Source of the DNA: UBA8401 sp041665525
GTDB lineage: Bacteria; Bacteroidota; Ignavibacteria; UBA10030; UBA8401
Assembly (NCBI GenBank): GCA_041665525.1
Contig: JBAYIS010000006.1
Location: 62,001-126,000 of the forward strand
Direction: 5' to 3'
DNA length: 64,000 nt
The translations under genes and the position numbers were made by a program. This document shows positions 27,749-36,929 of the stretch, one piece after another. How positions within the stretch are numbered: position 1 is the stretch's first letter; every line of letters begins with the position of its first letter. A model generated the notes under the pieces. It made no database searches, was not told the origin of the DNA, and saw nothing but the letters and a program-made list of their open reading frames with translations.

Positions 27749-27750
27749 TC

Positions 27751-28764
27751 TTGCTGAAGTACATTTTCATAATTGTATTCTTCGTTATTGTTTCCGCTCC
27801 ACCATTGCTTCGCGCACAGCTGTTGCGGGACCAGCGGCAGCACGCGCTGATTCTCCGCGGCATCGATCAAACACTTCAGCAGGAATATGATACAGCAGAG
27901 AATACCTTTCAATCATTCATCAAAGAATTTCCCATGCATCCCGCTGGATACCTGTATTTGGCAGGAATGCTGCAGGCAAAGAATACCGATTTCGGCGATC
28001 GTTTCAATGAGGATCGGTATGATTCACTTCTGAATGCCGTTGTGGATCTTGCAGAATCGCTGATTCAAAATCCGTCGAGCCGGGCAGAAGGATATTTTTA
28101 TACCGGCAGCGCTGAAGCATTCCGATCCTACACTCGTTCGGAAAATGGAAATCTGCCGTCCGGTATCTATTACGGGCTTTCTGCCGGTGCATCCATGGAA
28201 CGATGCCTAGAAGCGGACCCCGGGTTTTTCGAAGCAAAGAACATTCTCGGCTCCTTCTATTACTGGCGAAGTAAAATGGCATGGATCCCGTTCATTCCAG
28301 ACCGCACACGGGAAGGAATCGATATGATCATGAAGTCGCATGCCCATCCGTATGAAAAACATCTTGCTTCGCATAATTTGATGGTTATCTTAACTGAAGA
28401 GAAACGGTATGCCGAAGCGGAACGGTATGGATTGAGTATGCTCACCGAATATCCGGAGAACAGACTTTTTCTTTGGAACATGGTAACGTTATATGAGAAA
28501 TGGGGAAGGAATTCTCACTTGCAAACAGCTGTTGAGCGGCTGCTTGCAAGCACGCTTAAAGCGAATGTGATTAACCGGTATACAGAAGCATCATGCCGGT
28601 TAAAACTGGCACGCTTTGCAATGGAGAGAGGCAACAATAGTGCAGCAAAGGAAGAACTGCTTCGTGTCAACGCGCTGCAGCAGTTTGTCGGATCAACCAA
28701 AGGGAATTTGAAGAAAAAAATTGGTCAGGCGAACGATTTACTGAAAACAATTGAACGACGATAA
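27751..28764 (+). CDS. Exported TPR-like protein of unknown function
   Basis: 337 aa from a TTG at 27751 with GGAG five bases upstream; a GTG at 27745 overlapping the upp stop is the alternative. The frame is open further back inside upp, but that part translates to low-quality sequence and is not believable. The N-terminus LLKYIFIIVFFVIVSAPPLL ending at RAQ is a signal peptide. The rest is helical with TPR-like pairs (EYDTAENTFQSFIKEFPMHP, then later EEKRYAEAERYGLSMLTEYP). Probably a periplasmic or outer-membrane-linked scaffold. It ends in a TAATG overlap with rel. No clear function. Confidence 0.7.
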   Translation: MLKYIFIIVFFVIVSAPPLLRAQLLRDQRQHALILRGIDQTLQQEYDTAENTFQSFIKEFPMHPAGYLYLAGMLQAKNTDFGDRFNEDRYDSLLNAVVDLAESLIQNPSSRAEGYFYTGSAEAFRSYTRSENGNLPSGIYYGLSAGASMERCLEADPGFFEAKNILGSFYYWRSKMAWIPFIPDRTREGIDMIMKSHAHPYEKHLASHNLMVILTEEKRYAEAERYGLSMLTEYPENRLFLWNMVTLYEKWGRNSHLQTAVERLLASTLKANVINRYTEASCRLKLARFAMERGNNSAAKEELLRVNALQQFVGSTKGNLKKKIGQANDLLKTIERR

Positions 28765-30956
28765 TGCTTTTAGCAAAACATAAAAAGAAACTGGACGATC
28801 TACTGGCAGTGTGCCACAAGAACCTCCATAAGGTCAACGACGATCTCATCACCCGTGCATTCGAGATGAGCGTTGAGGCGCACAAACATGACCTTCGAAG
28901 TTCCGGCGAGCCGTATTTCGGCCACCCGTTCGAAGTGGCGATGGTCGTTGCAAAGGAGATCGCACTGGATGATGTTTCCGTAGCCTCTGCATTACTGCAC
29001 GATGTGGTGGAGGATACTGACATTGATATTGATATCATCCGCAAAGAGTTCGGGGACACGATCGCCGAGATCGTCGACGGTGCCACAAAAATCAGCAACA
29101 TCTTCGACAGCCATGAGATCACCCAGGCGGAAAACTACCGCAAACTGCTCCTGTCAATGGTCAACGACATCCGGGTAATGATTATCAAATTCGCCGACCG
29201 GCTGCATAACATGCGCACGTTGGAATATCTACCCCCGGAAAAACAGCAGCGTATCGCCAAAGAAACCCTGGATATCTATGCTCCGTTCGCACATCGATTC
29301 GGTTTGGCAAAGATCAAGTGGGAACTGGAAGATCTCGCATTTAAGCACATTCACCGGAAAGAATATGAAGAAATCGCTCACGGCCTGAATTCCAAACGAC
29401 GTGAGCGCGAACATTACATTAGAAAGTTTATCGTACCGGTCGAAACGCGTCTGCGTCAGAGCAATCTGAAATTCGAAATTGAAGGACGGCCGAAGCACCT
29501 CTACAGTATCTACAACAAGATGCTGAAACGGAACAAGCCGCTCGAAGAAATCTACGATATGTTCGCCGTCCGCATCATACTGCTCACGCCGGATAATAAC
29601 GAATGCTTCACTGTGTATGGGATTATTTCTGAGATCTATAAACCGATCCCCGAACGGTTCAAGAATTATATCTCGATCCCCAAAAAGAACGGCTATCAAT
29701 CGTTACATACTACCGTTGTCGGACCGGAAGGAAAAATGGTGGAAGTACAGATCCGTACACGTCAAATGCACGAGATTGCAGAACGCGGAGTTGCAGCGCA
29801 TTGGTATTATAAAGAAGGCGGATCGCAAGCGCCGTTAGATAAGGAACTGGAGAACTGGATCAATTGGGTCCGGGAAATGTTCGATCAGAAGAAGGCAGAT
29901 GAAAGTGTCACACCGAAGGAATTGATCGAAAGCTTCAAGCTAAATCTGTATCAAGATGAGATCTATGTCTTCACGCCGAAGGGAGATCTGAAGATCTTGC
30001 CGAAGGGCGCTACCGCGATCGATTTTGCTTTCGAGATACATTCGGATGTCGGTTTCCACACCATTGGTGCAAAAGTGAACGGCCGGATTGTACCGCTCAA
30101 CACTATCCTCCGCAGCGGCGATCAGGTGGAAGTAATCACTTCAAAAAAACAAAAACCGAATTTCGATTGGGAAAAATTTGCGATTACGCACAAGGCCAAA
30201 TCGCATATCCGGCGGTATATCAAAGAAGAAGAACGAAAATTGATGGATGAAGGGAAGGAGATCTGGGACAAGAAGGCGAAGAAAGCCAAACTTCATATCA
30301 ATGACGACGATTTGATGAAGTTTGTTCACACGAAGCGATTCGACAATCTGCAGAATTTTTTTCTTGCCATTCGCAACGAAGAAATCGATACCGATGTTGT
30401 GATTAATGAATTGACCGATACGAATTTGCGGGGAGAGAGCGAAGCGAAAGAGTTGGAATCTTCCTCGATGTTCAATAAGTTTGTCGATACAGCACGGAAT
30501 CTTACGACCGGCATCTCTATCTTCGGCACCAAAGGGGACATGCTGTATACTTATGCAAAGTGCTGTAATCCCATTCCGGGTGACGATATCGTCGGGTATG
30601 TAACGACAGGTGAAGGCATCAAGATTCACCGAAAGAACTGCAGGAATGTGCATTCGATGCTGAACAATGGCGAAGAACGCATCGTCCGCGTTTCCTGGCC
30701 GGATTCGAGTGCAAACGACTTTATCGCAGGTGTACGGATATCCGGCAACGATCGGAATGGTCTGCTCAATGACGTCACGAACGCCATCTCGAACTATAAT
30801 AACACGAATATCCGCGGCGTAACACTCAATACAAAAGATTCTTTATTCGACGGTCAGTTCATTCTCTACGTAAAAGATACCGCACACCTGAATATTATCA
30901 TTGACCGTTTGAAACGTATCAAGAATATCACCAGAGTGGAGCGGTTTGATGAGTAA
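28764..30956 (+). CDS. rel: Bifunctional (p)ppGpp synthetase/hydrolase
   Basis: 730 aa, full-length Rel/SpoT. The hydrolase HD domain is intact (YFGHPFEVA, LLHDVVEDTD). The synthetase domain has YDMFAVRIILL and NGYQSLHTTVVGPEGKMVE. A TGS domain follows (IYVFTPKGDLKILPKGATAI) and a C-terminal ACT domain (GVRISGNDRNGLLNDVTNA). It makes and degrades the stringent-response alarmone according to amino-acid supply. The charged motif that is usually RFKD in bifunctional enzymes reads RFKN near residue 299; EFDD would mark monofunctional RelA. Confidence 0.95.
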   Translation: MLLAKHKKKLDDLLAVCHKNLHKVNDDLITRAFEMSVEAHKHDLRSSGEPYFGHPFEVAMVVAKEIALDDVSVASALLHDVVEDTDIDIDIIRKEFGDTIAEIVDGATKISNIFDSHEITQAENYRKLLLSMVNDIRVMIIKFADRLHNMRTLEYLPPEKQQRIAKETLDIYAPFAHRFGLAKIKWELEDLAFKHIHRKEYEEIAHGLNSKRREREHYIRKFIVPVETRLRQSNLKFEIEGRPKHLYSIYNKMLKRNKPLEEIYDMFAVRIILLTPDNNECFTVYGIISEIYKPIPERFKNYISIPKKNGYQSLHTTVVGPEGKMVEVQIRTRQMHEIAERGVAAHWYYKEGGSQAPLDKELENWINWVREMFDQKKADESVTPKELIESFKLNLYQDEIYVFTPKGDLKILPKGATAIDFAFEIHSDVGFHTIGAKVNGRIVPLNTILRSGDQVEVITSKKQKPNFDWEKFAITHKAKSHIRRYIKEEERKLMDEGKEIWDKKAKKAKLHINDDDLMKFVHTKRFDNLQNFFLAIRNEEIDTDVVINELTDTNLRGESEAKELESSSMFNKFVDTARNLTTGISIFGTKGDMLYTYAKCCNPIPGDDIVGYVTTGEGIKIHRKNCRNVHSMLNNGEERIVRVSWPDSSANDFIAGVRISGNDRNGLLNDVTNAISNYNNTNIRGVTLNTKDSLFDGQFILYVKDTAHLNIIIDRLKRIKNITRVERFDE

Positions 30957-31380
30957 TGAGTATACTCGTTATCTGGGTATTGACTACGGATCGGTCCGCA
31001 TTGGATTATCGTTGAGCGATCCGTTGAAGATTATCGCGCAGGGATTTAAAACGATCCGCAATAACGAACAAAGCCTGGACCAAATAGCGGCAGTCATTGC
31101 AGAACAGAATATCGAAAGAATCATCGTTGGGAATCCGTTGAATCTGAAAGGCGAGATCAGTACCAAAGCAGAAGAGGTGAAGCAATTCGTCAATCGATTG
31201 AAAGAACGGACGGCGGTAGAAATATTGCTGTTGGATGAACGATTCACGTCGGTGATGGCACAACGTTCCATCATTTCCATGGGGACGACGAGGAAGCAGC
31301 GTCAAAATAATAAAGGGAAGGTGGATGAAGTAGCGGCGGCCATTCTTCTGCAGGGGTATTTGGATTCTCATCATCGGTAA
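30949..31380 (+). CDS. ruvX: RuvX/YqgF family Holliday-junction resolvase-like protein
   Basis: 143 aa from the ATG at 30949, with GAGTGGAGCGG just upstream inside rel; the preceding TTG is less likely. The RNase H fold is marked by YLGIDYGSVRIGLSLSD at the N-terminus, IIVGNPLNLKGE and LLDERFTSVMA. Family members act in 16S rRNA 5'-end maturation and have been tested as junction nucleases. It overlaps rel by eight bases and mtgA by one (TAATG). Confidence 0.93.
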   Translation: MSNEYTRYLGIDYGSVRIGLSLSDPLKIIAQGFKTIRNNEQSLDQIAAVIAEQNIERIIVGNPLNLKGEISTKAEEVKQFVNRLKERTAVEILLLDERFTSVMAQRSIISMGTTRKQRQNNKGKVDEVAAAILLQGYLDSHHR

Positions 31381-32129
31381 TGCAGAACGATCAATTACAT
31401 ACCATCCTCCGTCCGTACGGCGAACGTGCCGTTCAATGGGTTCAGCAGAATAAGATGAAATCCGTTCTCGGCGGCATCGCAGCACTCTTCTTTCTTCAAT
31501 ATCTCACTCTTCCCAATAACAGCTTACAGTCTCTCCGGAAAAATAATCCGGTCACGACGGCGATGATGCAACAACGCGAACAGGAAGCCGCAGCGGTTGA
31601 GAAAAAATTCATTCTTCAAAAGCGATGGGTTCCTCTTGCACGAATTTCAAAACACCTGATAAATGCGGTGATCGTCTCGGAAGACGGCATGTTTTTCGAA
31701 CATGAAGGGATTGATTGGTATGAAGTGGGCGAATCCATAGAAAAGAATTTTGAACGCGGGAAAGCGGCGCGGGGAGGCAGCACCATTTCTCAGCAATTGT
31801 CGAAAAATCTCTACCTTTCTACATCAAAGGATCCTGTCCGGAAACTGAAGGAATTGATCATAACACTTCGGATAGAGAGAACGCTCTCAAAACGAAGGAT
31901 CTTGGAGATATATTTGAATGTCATTGAGTGGGGAAATGGAGTGTTCGGCGCCGAAGCTGCAGCCCAGAAATATTTCAAGAAAGCTGCGTCGCAACTTACC
32001 CGTGAGGAGGCGGCACAAATGGCAGCGGTCATTCCAAGTCCACGCAGACACCAGCCGAATGTCATGTCCAAGTATGTCGCCAACCGTTCTTCAATAATCC
32101 TCAGCAGGATGTCGGCCCGGGGAATGTAA
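31380..32129 (+). CDS. mtgA: Monofunctional peptidoglycan glycosyltransferase
   Basis: 249 aa: one membrane anchor near 25-45 (SVLGGIAALFFLQYLTLP), then a GT51 domain with the catalytic Glu in VSEDGMFFEHEGIDW, then GGSTISQQLSKNLYL, KELIITLRIERTLSKRRILE and YLNVIEWGNGVFGAEAA. There is no transpeptidase domain, so it only polymerises lipid II into glycan strands on the periplasmic side. It is translationally coupled to ruvX. Confidence 0.95.
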   Translation: MQNDQLHTILRPYGERAVQWVQQNKMKSVLGGIAALFFLQYLTLPNNSLQSLRKNNPVTTAMMQQREQEAAAVEKKFILQKRWVPLARISKHLINAVIVSEDGMFFEHEGIDWYEVGESIEKNFERGKAARGGSTISQQLSKNLYLSTSKDPVRKLKELIITLRIERTLSKRRILEIYLNVIEWGNGVFGAEAAAQKYFKKAASQLTREEAAQMAAVIPSPRRHQPNVMSKYVANRSSIILSRMSARGM

Positions 32130-32150
32130 AAATCACGGAGTGCTGTTCCG

Positions 32151-32861
32151 GTGAATGGATCGTGTATGAATATTCATGATGTGAAAGTGCTGATCGAAGA
32201 AGGGGAAGGCTTCGAACTGGAATTCAAACGCAAGGTATCATCCCCGAAGAAGATTGCAAAAACGGTATCATCGTTCGCCAATACTCGCGGCGGAATAATT
32301 CTGTTCGGGGTGGATGATGACGGCTCCATCGTCGGTGTGGAGAGCGAAAAATCTGAACTGGATCTGATCCGGGAATCAGCGGAATATTATTGCAATCCTC
32401 CGGTAACGGTTGCAATTACAATGGTCCCCTGCAATCATCGTGATGTGATTGTCGCTTTCATTGAGGAGAGCGAGCACAAACCGCATTTCGTTGCAGACGA
32501 TGACGGCGTGCAAAAAGTGTTCATCCGGGTGAACGATAATTCGGTCATCGCCAGCAAAGAAGTAATTAAAGTGTTAAAAGATGAACGGCCGGATAAACCG
32601 CCGCTGACCATCACCATTGGAGAGAATGAAAAAAGACTGTTCGAATATCTGGAACTCCATTCACGGATCACCGTGCCGGAATATTCTTCTCTTATCAATA
32701 TCTCAATTCGCCGCGCATCACGTATTCTGACCACGCTCGTTCGAGCAGGCATTGTCCGAATCCATACGCTGGAGAAACATGATTACTTCACTCTTGCTTC
32801 GGAGGATGAAGTATCCGCAGACAGTCGTACAATACGATCCCAAACGCGACAGCGACGTTAA
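32151..32861 (+). CDS. AlbA_2 (Schlafen-type) DNA-binding domain protein with winged helix
   Basis: 236 aa from GTG 32151 (GGAG ten bases upstream); ATG 32166 is also possible. The N-terminal half is an AlbA_2 domain: EGFELEFKRKVSSPKKIAKT, then FANTRGGIILFGVDDDGSIVG, and the closing ADDDGVQKVFIRVNDNS. A C-terminal winged-helix segment follows (VPEYSSLINISIRRASRILT). These proteins are mostly putative transcription regulators with unknown ligands. The last 74 bases overlap the tail of the convergent SpoU methyltransferase gene, so both C-termini are read from the same DNA. Confidence 0.8.
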   Translation: MNGSCMNIHDVKVLIEEGEGFELEFKRKVSSPKKIAKTVSSFANTRGGIILFGVDDDGSIVGVESEKSELDLIRESAEYYCNPPVTVAITMVPCNHRDVIVAFIEESEHKPHFVADDDGVQKVFIRVNDNSVIASKEVIKVLKDERPDKPPLTITIGENEKRLFEYLELHSRITVPEYSSLINISIRRASRILTTLVRAGIVRIHTLEKHDYFTLASEDEVSADSRTIRSQTRQRR

Positions 32862-33333
32862 GCGATTGTTTCAACCCATGCATCGGAATCTCGATTGCCA
32901 TATCCGCCCGTTCGATTATTTCTTTTGATACACCGGTGATTTCATTTCCCATAACAAGGCATAACGGAAAATCTTCCTGCCTCAACTGATAGTATGGAAT
33001 GCTGCTCGTCGTCAGTTCTACGACACAGATCTTTATCTTCTGCTCCTGTAATTGCTGAATGGCTGTTTCAGGATCTTTATGATATTCCCACGGCACTGTA
33101 AGCGTCGATCCCAGGGCAGTCTTTTCGATCTCTTTTCGAGGAGGGACAGGTGTATATCCCGTCAGAAACAATTTGTTCACCAATGCTCCATCAGCACTTC
33201 GAAAAATAGATCCGACATTGTAGAGACTGCGAATATTATCTGCTAAGACATAAATGGGATTGCGCTTAATGTTCGGGAATTCTTCGAGTTTCTTGCGATT
33301 TTTTGCAATTTCATCATGTGTTAACTTGTGCAT
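32788..33333 (-). CDS. SpoU/TrmH family RNA 2'-O-methyltransferase
   Basis: 181 aa, the core SPOUT domain only. Motif 1 is IRSLYNVGSIFRSADGA, motif 2 LVMGNEITGVSKEI and motif 3 IPMHGLKQSLNVAVAFGIVL; together they form the knotted SAM-binding site. It methylates a ribose in tRNA or rRNA; the exact target is not clear from sequence, and there is no N-terminal RNA-binding extension. It is the only minus-strand gene between 22.4 and 57 kb and is divergent from cmk. Confidence 0.9.
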   Translation of the reverse strand: MHKLTHDEIAKNRKKLEEFPNIKRNPIYVLADNIRSLYNVGSIFRSADGALVNKLFLTGYTPVPPRKEIEKTALGSTLTVPWEYHKDPETAIQQLQEQKIKICVVELTTSSIPYYQLRQEDFPLCLVMGNEITGVSKEIIERADMAIEIPMHGLKQSLNVAVAFGIVLYDCLRILHPPKQE

Positions 33334-33410
33334 TGGGGGTCAGAATGTTTTTGGATGAGAATTCAAAAATGAGTATATTTATATTCAATTTAAGCCAAAA
33401 AAAGTGAGAT

Positions 33411-34085
33411 TTGAAGAAAATAATTATCGCCATTGACGGACCTGCCGCATCGGGTAAAAGTACCACCGCCAAACGTGTTGCTGCACAACTCGGTTACCTT
33501 CATGTAGATACTGGTGCAATGTATCGCGCAATGGCATTAAAAGTCCTTCGCCAAAGAATCGAACCGCATAATGCTGCATCGATCGCTGCATTGGCGGATA
33601 CGACGTCCGTTCGACTGGTCTCGACAAACGGCAAAGTGATTGTGATACTGGATGGCGAAGAGGTTAGTGATGAAATCCGCTTGCCGGAAGTGACCAACAT
33701 AGTCAGTCCGGTTAGCACTGTAACGGAAGTACGAAAGCTGATGGTAAAAGAACAGCGTGCCATGGGTCACGACGGCGGAATCGTGCTGGAAGGAAGGGAT
33801 ATCGGAACGATCGTATTTCCCGATGCGGAATTGAAAATATTTATGATAGCCGATGTTCATGAGCGTGCGGTGCGCAGGAAAAAGGAATTGAACGACAAAG
33901 GTGTTGAAGTTGCGCTTGATGTGCTGGAGAAGGAAATCGAAGAACGTGATCGCATCGATTCGGGCCGCTCAGTGAGTCCGTTGCGAAAAGCAGAAGACGC
34001 TATCGAACTTGATACGACAAACCTGACTATCGAACAGCAGGTTGAATTTATTGTAGAGAAAGCACGACGGAAGATCGCTTCATGA
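33411..34085 (+). CDS. cmk: Cytidylate kinase
   Basis: 224 aa from a TTG start with GTGAGA upstream. The P-loop IAIDGPAASGKSTTAKRVA, LGYLHVDTGAMYRAMA and VLEGRDIGTIVFPDAELKIF are diagnostic. It phosphorylates CMP and dCMP. Its TGA overlaps the ispH ATG by four bases; cmk-ispH-rpsA is a recurring gene order. Confidence 0.97.
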   Translation: MKKIIIAIDGPAASGKSTTAKRVAAQLGYLHVDTGAMYRAMALKVLRQRIEPHNAASIAALADTTSVRLVSTNGKVIVILDGEEVSDEIRLPEVTNIVSPVSTVTEVRKLMVKEQRAMGHDGGIVLEGRDIGTIVFPDAELKIFMIADVHERAVRRKKELNDKGVEVALDVLEKEIEERDRIDSGRSVSPLRKAEDAIELDTTNLTIEQQVEFIVEKARRKIAS

Positions 34086-34963
34086 AAGTAACAGTCGATA
34101 ATAATTCAGGATTTTGCTGGGGTGTTGTCCGCACGGTGGACATTGCCGAGCAGGAACTTGCCGGTAGTGGAAAATTATATTCGCTTGGAGAAATTATCCA
34201 CAATCCCGTCGAGATCGAACGGTTGGAAGCCAAAGGGCTGCAAACAGTCCGCCATGAAGATCTTCCGAAATTGAAGGATGCAAAAGTGCTGATCCGTGCT
34301 CACGGCGAACCGCCGGAAACGTATCGAAAGATGAAAGAGTGGGGGATCGATGTTATTGATGCGACCTGTCCTGTGGTGACAAAGGTGCAGGAACGCATTC
34401 GAAAATTTTATGATAAACAGTATCAGATTGTAATTTTTGGAAAAAAAGATCATGCAGAAGTGATTGGACTTGTCGGACATACAAACGGCACTGCCATCGT
34501 GATCAAATCGGTTGCGGAGACAGAGAAACTGGACTTCACAAAAAAGACGGTTCTCTTTTCTCAGACAACCATGGACAAAGAGACGTTTTATGCTATTCGC
34601 GACGCGATTAAACTGCGTATCACCGCGGAATTCGAAGTCGGCACGTTTGAAGAGATGGCAATAGATTTCCATGCAAAGGATACAATTTGCGGACAGGTGT
34701 CCGGACGGGACAAAAAATTGAGGGAATTTTCCAAGAGTAATGATGTGATGATCTTTGTTGCGGGCAGAATGAGTTCCAACGGAAAAGTATTGTATGAAAT
34801 AGCGAAATCTGAGAATCCGAAAACATATTTTGTTGAAAACGAATCGGAGTTGCAGAAGGAATGGTTTACAGGAGCGACATCGGTCGGCATCAGCGGCGCA
34901 ACGTCCACTCCGCAATGGCTGATGGAAAGAATAAAAAAAGAGATCGAAGAACAATATCATTAA
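34082..34963 (+). CDS. ispH: 4-hydroxy-3-methylbut-2-enyl diphosphate reductase
   Basis: 293 aa. The three Fe-S cysteines are visible: NNSGFCWGV, IDATCPVVTKVQ and AKDTICGQVSGRDKKLREF. The substrate histidines are in LGEIIHNP and KKDHAEVIGL. It makes IPP and DMAPP in the last step of the MEP isoprenoid pathway with a 4Fe-4S cluster. The GQVSGRDK form after the third Cys is the type I recall from Bacteroidota/Chlorobi rather than the proteobacterial form. Confidence 0.95.
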   Translation: MKVTVDNNSGFCWGVVRTVDIAEQELAGSGKLYSLGEIIHNPVEIERLEAKGLQTVRHEDLPKLKDAKVLIRAHGEPPETYRKMKEWGIDVIDATCPVVTKVQERIRKFYDKQYQIVIFGKKDHAEVIGLVGHTNGTAIVIKSVAETEKLDFTKKTVLFSQTTMDKETFYAIRDAIKLRITAEFEVGTFEEMAIDFHAKDTICGQVSGRDKKLREFSKSNDVMIFVAGRMSSNGKVLYEIAKSENPKTYFVENESELQKEWFTGATSVGISGATSTPQWLMERIKKEIEEQYH

Positions 34964-35121
34964 TGTATTAAGGTCATCCCAATACACTATACAATTCACT
35001 AATCAGTAATTCGACCAAGAGCGTCGTGCGAAGTCAGATACCGATGACCGTTTGACAACTCACACAATCCTGGTCTGGTTCTCGTTCTGTATCAAATGAA
35101 CAGAGAACATGGAGACATGTA

Positions 35122-36870
35122 ATGTCACAAAAAGAAGAAATAGACGTACTCATCGACGAAAAGCCATATTCCGACGAGGAAATGAAGCAGTTGATGGAGA
35201 TGTATGAAGGAACCCTCGGAAAGATTACCCAGGGCGAAATCGTCAAAGGAAAAATCGTATTCATCGGACACAATGATGTCGTGCTGGATATTGGTTTCAA
35301 ATCCGAAGGCACCGTGCCGATTGGCGAGTTTCCGAATATTAAAGAATTGAAAATCGGCGATGAAGTAGAAGTATTTCTCGAAAGCATCGAAGATAAAGAC
35401 GGTCAAATGGTCCTGTCGCGTAAACGGGCAGATTTCATGCGCGTGTGGGAGAAAGTGACCAAATCGTACACCAACGGAGACGTTGTGCAGGGCAAGATCA
35501 TCCGCCGCATTAAAGGCGGTCTCGTGGTCGATGTGATGGGTATCGATGCGTTCCTTCCCGGTTCGCAGATCGACGTCCGCCCCGTGCGCGATTTCGATGC
35601 ATTATTAGGAAGAGACATGGACTTCCGCGTGGTGAAAGTGAATCACCCGTCGGAAAATATTGTTGTCAGCCATAAAATTCTCGTTGAAGAGGAACTGGCG
35701 GATCAGCGCAAAGCAATCTTGTCCGGCTTGGAAAAAGGACAGATCCTGGAAGGTATCGTCAAAGCGATTTCCGATTTCGGTGTATTCATCGACCTCGGCG
35801 GCGTGGACGGCCTCGTGCATATTACCGACCTGTCATGGGGTCGTATCAATCATCCGTCTGAAATCGTGAAGCTTGACCAGACGGTGAACGTTGTCGTTCT
35901 TGATTTCGATCAGGAAAAGAAACGTATCTCGCTCGGCATGAAGCAGCTGCAGCCGCATCCGTGGGAAAAGATCGACGAACGCTATCCCATCGGCAAGAAG
36001 GTCAGCGGAAAAGTCGTATCGCTTACCGACTACGGCGCATTCATCGAAATCGAAAAAGGGATCGAAGGCCTTATCCACATCTCTGAAATGAGCTGGACGC
36101 AGCATGTGAAACATCCGTCCCAGATGGTCTCCATGGGCCAGGTGATCGAAGCGGTCATCTTGTCATTGGATGCTGCCGGAAAGAAGATCTCCCTTGGTAT
36201 GAAACAGCTGGAACCCGATCCGTGGAGCTCGCTGATGGTAAAATATCCCATTGGTTCGAAGCATACGGGAACGGTTCGCAATCTGACCAACTTCGGCGTC
36301 TTCGTCGAACTGGAACAGGGTATCGACGGTTTGATCCACATCTCCGACCTGTCCTGGACAAAGAAGATCCGTCATCCCGGCGAAGTGGTGAAGAAAGGCG
36401 ACAGCATCGAAGTAATCATTCTCGGTGTGGACGTCGATCAACGCCGAATCTCTCTTGGACACAAACAGTTGAACGACAATCCATGGGATACGTTCGGCAG
36501 CCAGTACAAAGTGAATACGGAAGTTGAAGGTAAAGTTGTACGCATTATTGAGAAGGGTGTCATCGTTGAGCTTCCGCTCGGCGTGGACGGTTTCGTTCCG
36601 CTCTCTCAATTATCGCAGACTCCGATCAAGAACCTTGCAGAAGCGTTCCAGGTTGGCGACAAGCTGCCGATGACCGTGATCGAATTCGACGGCGAAAGCA
36701 AGAAAATCGTCCTGTCCGTGGTGGAATATCTCCGCGGCAAGGAACAAAAGATCATTGATGACTATGTTGCAAAACATAAACTTCCCCCGATCACTCTGAA
36801 GGATGCACTCCCGGTGGAGATGACAGCAGAAGAGAAACGCGCGGCGGATGAAGAAGCATCATTGAAATAA
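35122..36870 (+). CDS. rpsA: 30S ribosomal protein S1
   Basis: 582 aa with six S1 (OB-fold) repeats, easily seen as recurring DFGVFIDLGGVDGLVHITD-type units with spacing of ~87 residues: GALVDVM-like, then GVFIDLG, GAFIEIE, GVFVELE and GVIVELP. It starts with GGAGA eight bases upstream and ends in an acidic/basic tail (EEKRAADEEASLK). S1 brings mRNA to the ribosome. The 158-nt leader after ispH may contain its own promoter and an autoregulatory structure just before the start. Confidence 0.97.
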   Translation: MSQKEEIDVLIDEKPYSDEEMKQLMEMYEGTLGKITQGEIVKGKIVFIGHNDVVLDIGFKSEGTVPIGEFPNIKELKIGDEVEVFLESIEDKDGQMVLSRKRADFMRVWEKVTKSYTNGDVVQGKIIRRIKGGLVVDVMGIDAFLPGSQIDVRPVRDFDALLGRDMDFRVVKVNHPSENIVVSHKILVEEELADQRKAILSGLEKGQILEGIVKAISDFGVFIDLGGVDGLVHITDLSWGRINHPSEIVKLDQTVNVVVLDFDQEKKRISLGMKQLQPHPWEKIDERYPIGKKVSGKVVSLTDYGAFIEIEKGIEGLIHISEMSWTQHVKHPSQMVSMGQVIEAVILSLDAAGKKISLGMKQLEPDPWSSLMVKYPIGSKHTGTVRNLTNFGVFVELEQGIDGLIHISDLSWTKKIRHPGEVVKKGDSIEVIILGVDVDQRRISLGHKQLNDNPWDTFGSQYKVNTEVEGKVVRIIEKGVIVELPLGVDGFVPLSQLSQTPIKNLAEAFQVGDKLPMTVIEFDGESKKIVLSVVEYLRGKEQKIIDDYVAKHKLPPITLKDALPVEMTAEEKRAADEEASLK

Positions 36871-36884
36871 TACCGTTCCACACA

Positions 36885-36925
36885 GTGCCGCTCGCTTTGC
36901 TGTGAGCGGCACTTCTATTTTATTC
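36885..36925 (+). terminator. Intrinsic terminator after rpsA
   Basis: GTGCCGCTC (36885-36893) pairs with GAGCGGCAC (36904-36912); TTCTATTTTATTCC follows. The mtaB ATG lies at 36930. Confidence 0.75.
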
Positions 36926-36929
36926 CCTT

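Noticed and set aside
27592..27750. Long N-terminal extension of the TPR-like gene
   Set aside because: It is read out of frame through upp and has no sensible sequence; the TTG/GTG start at the end of upp is better.
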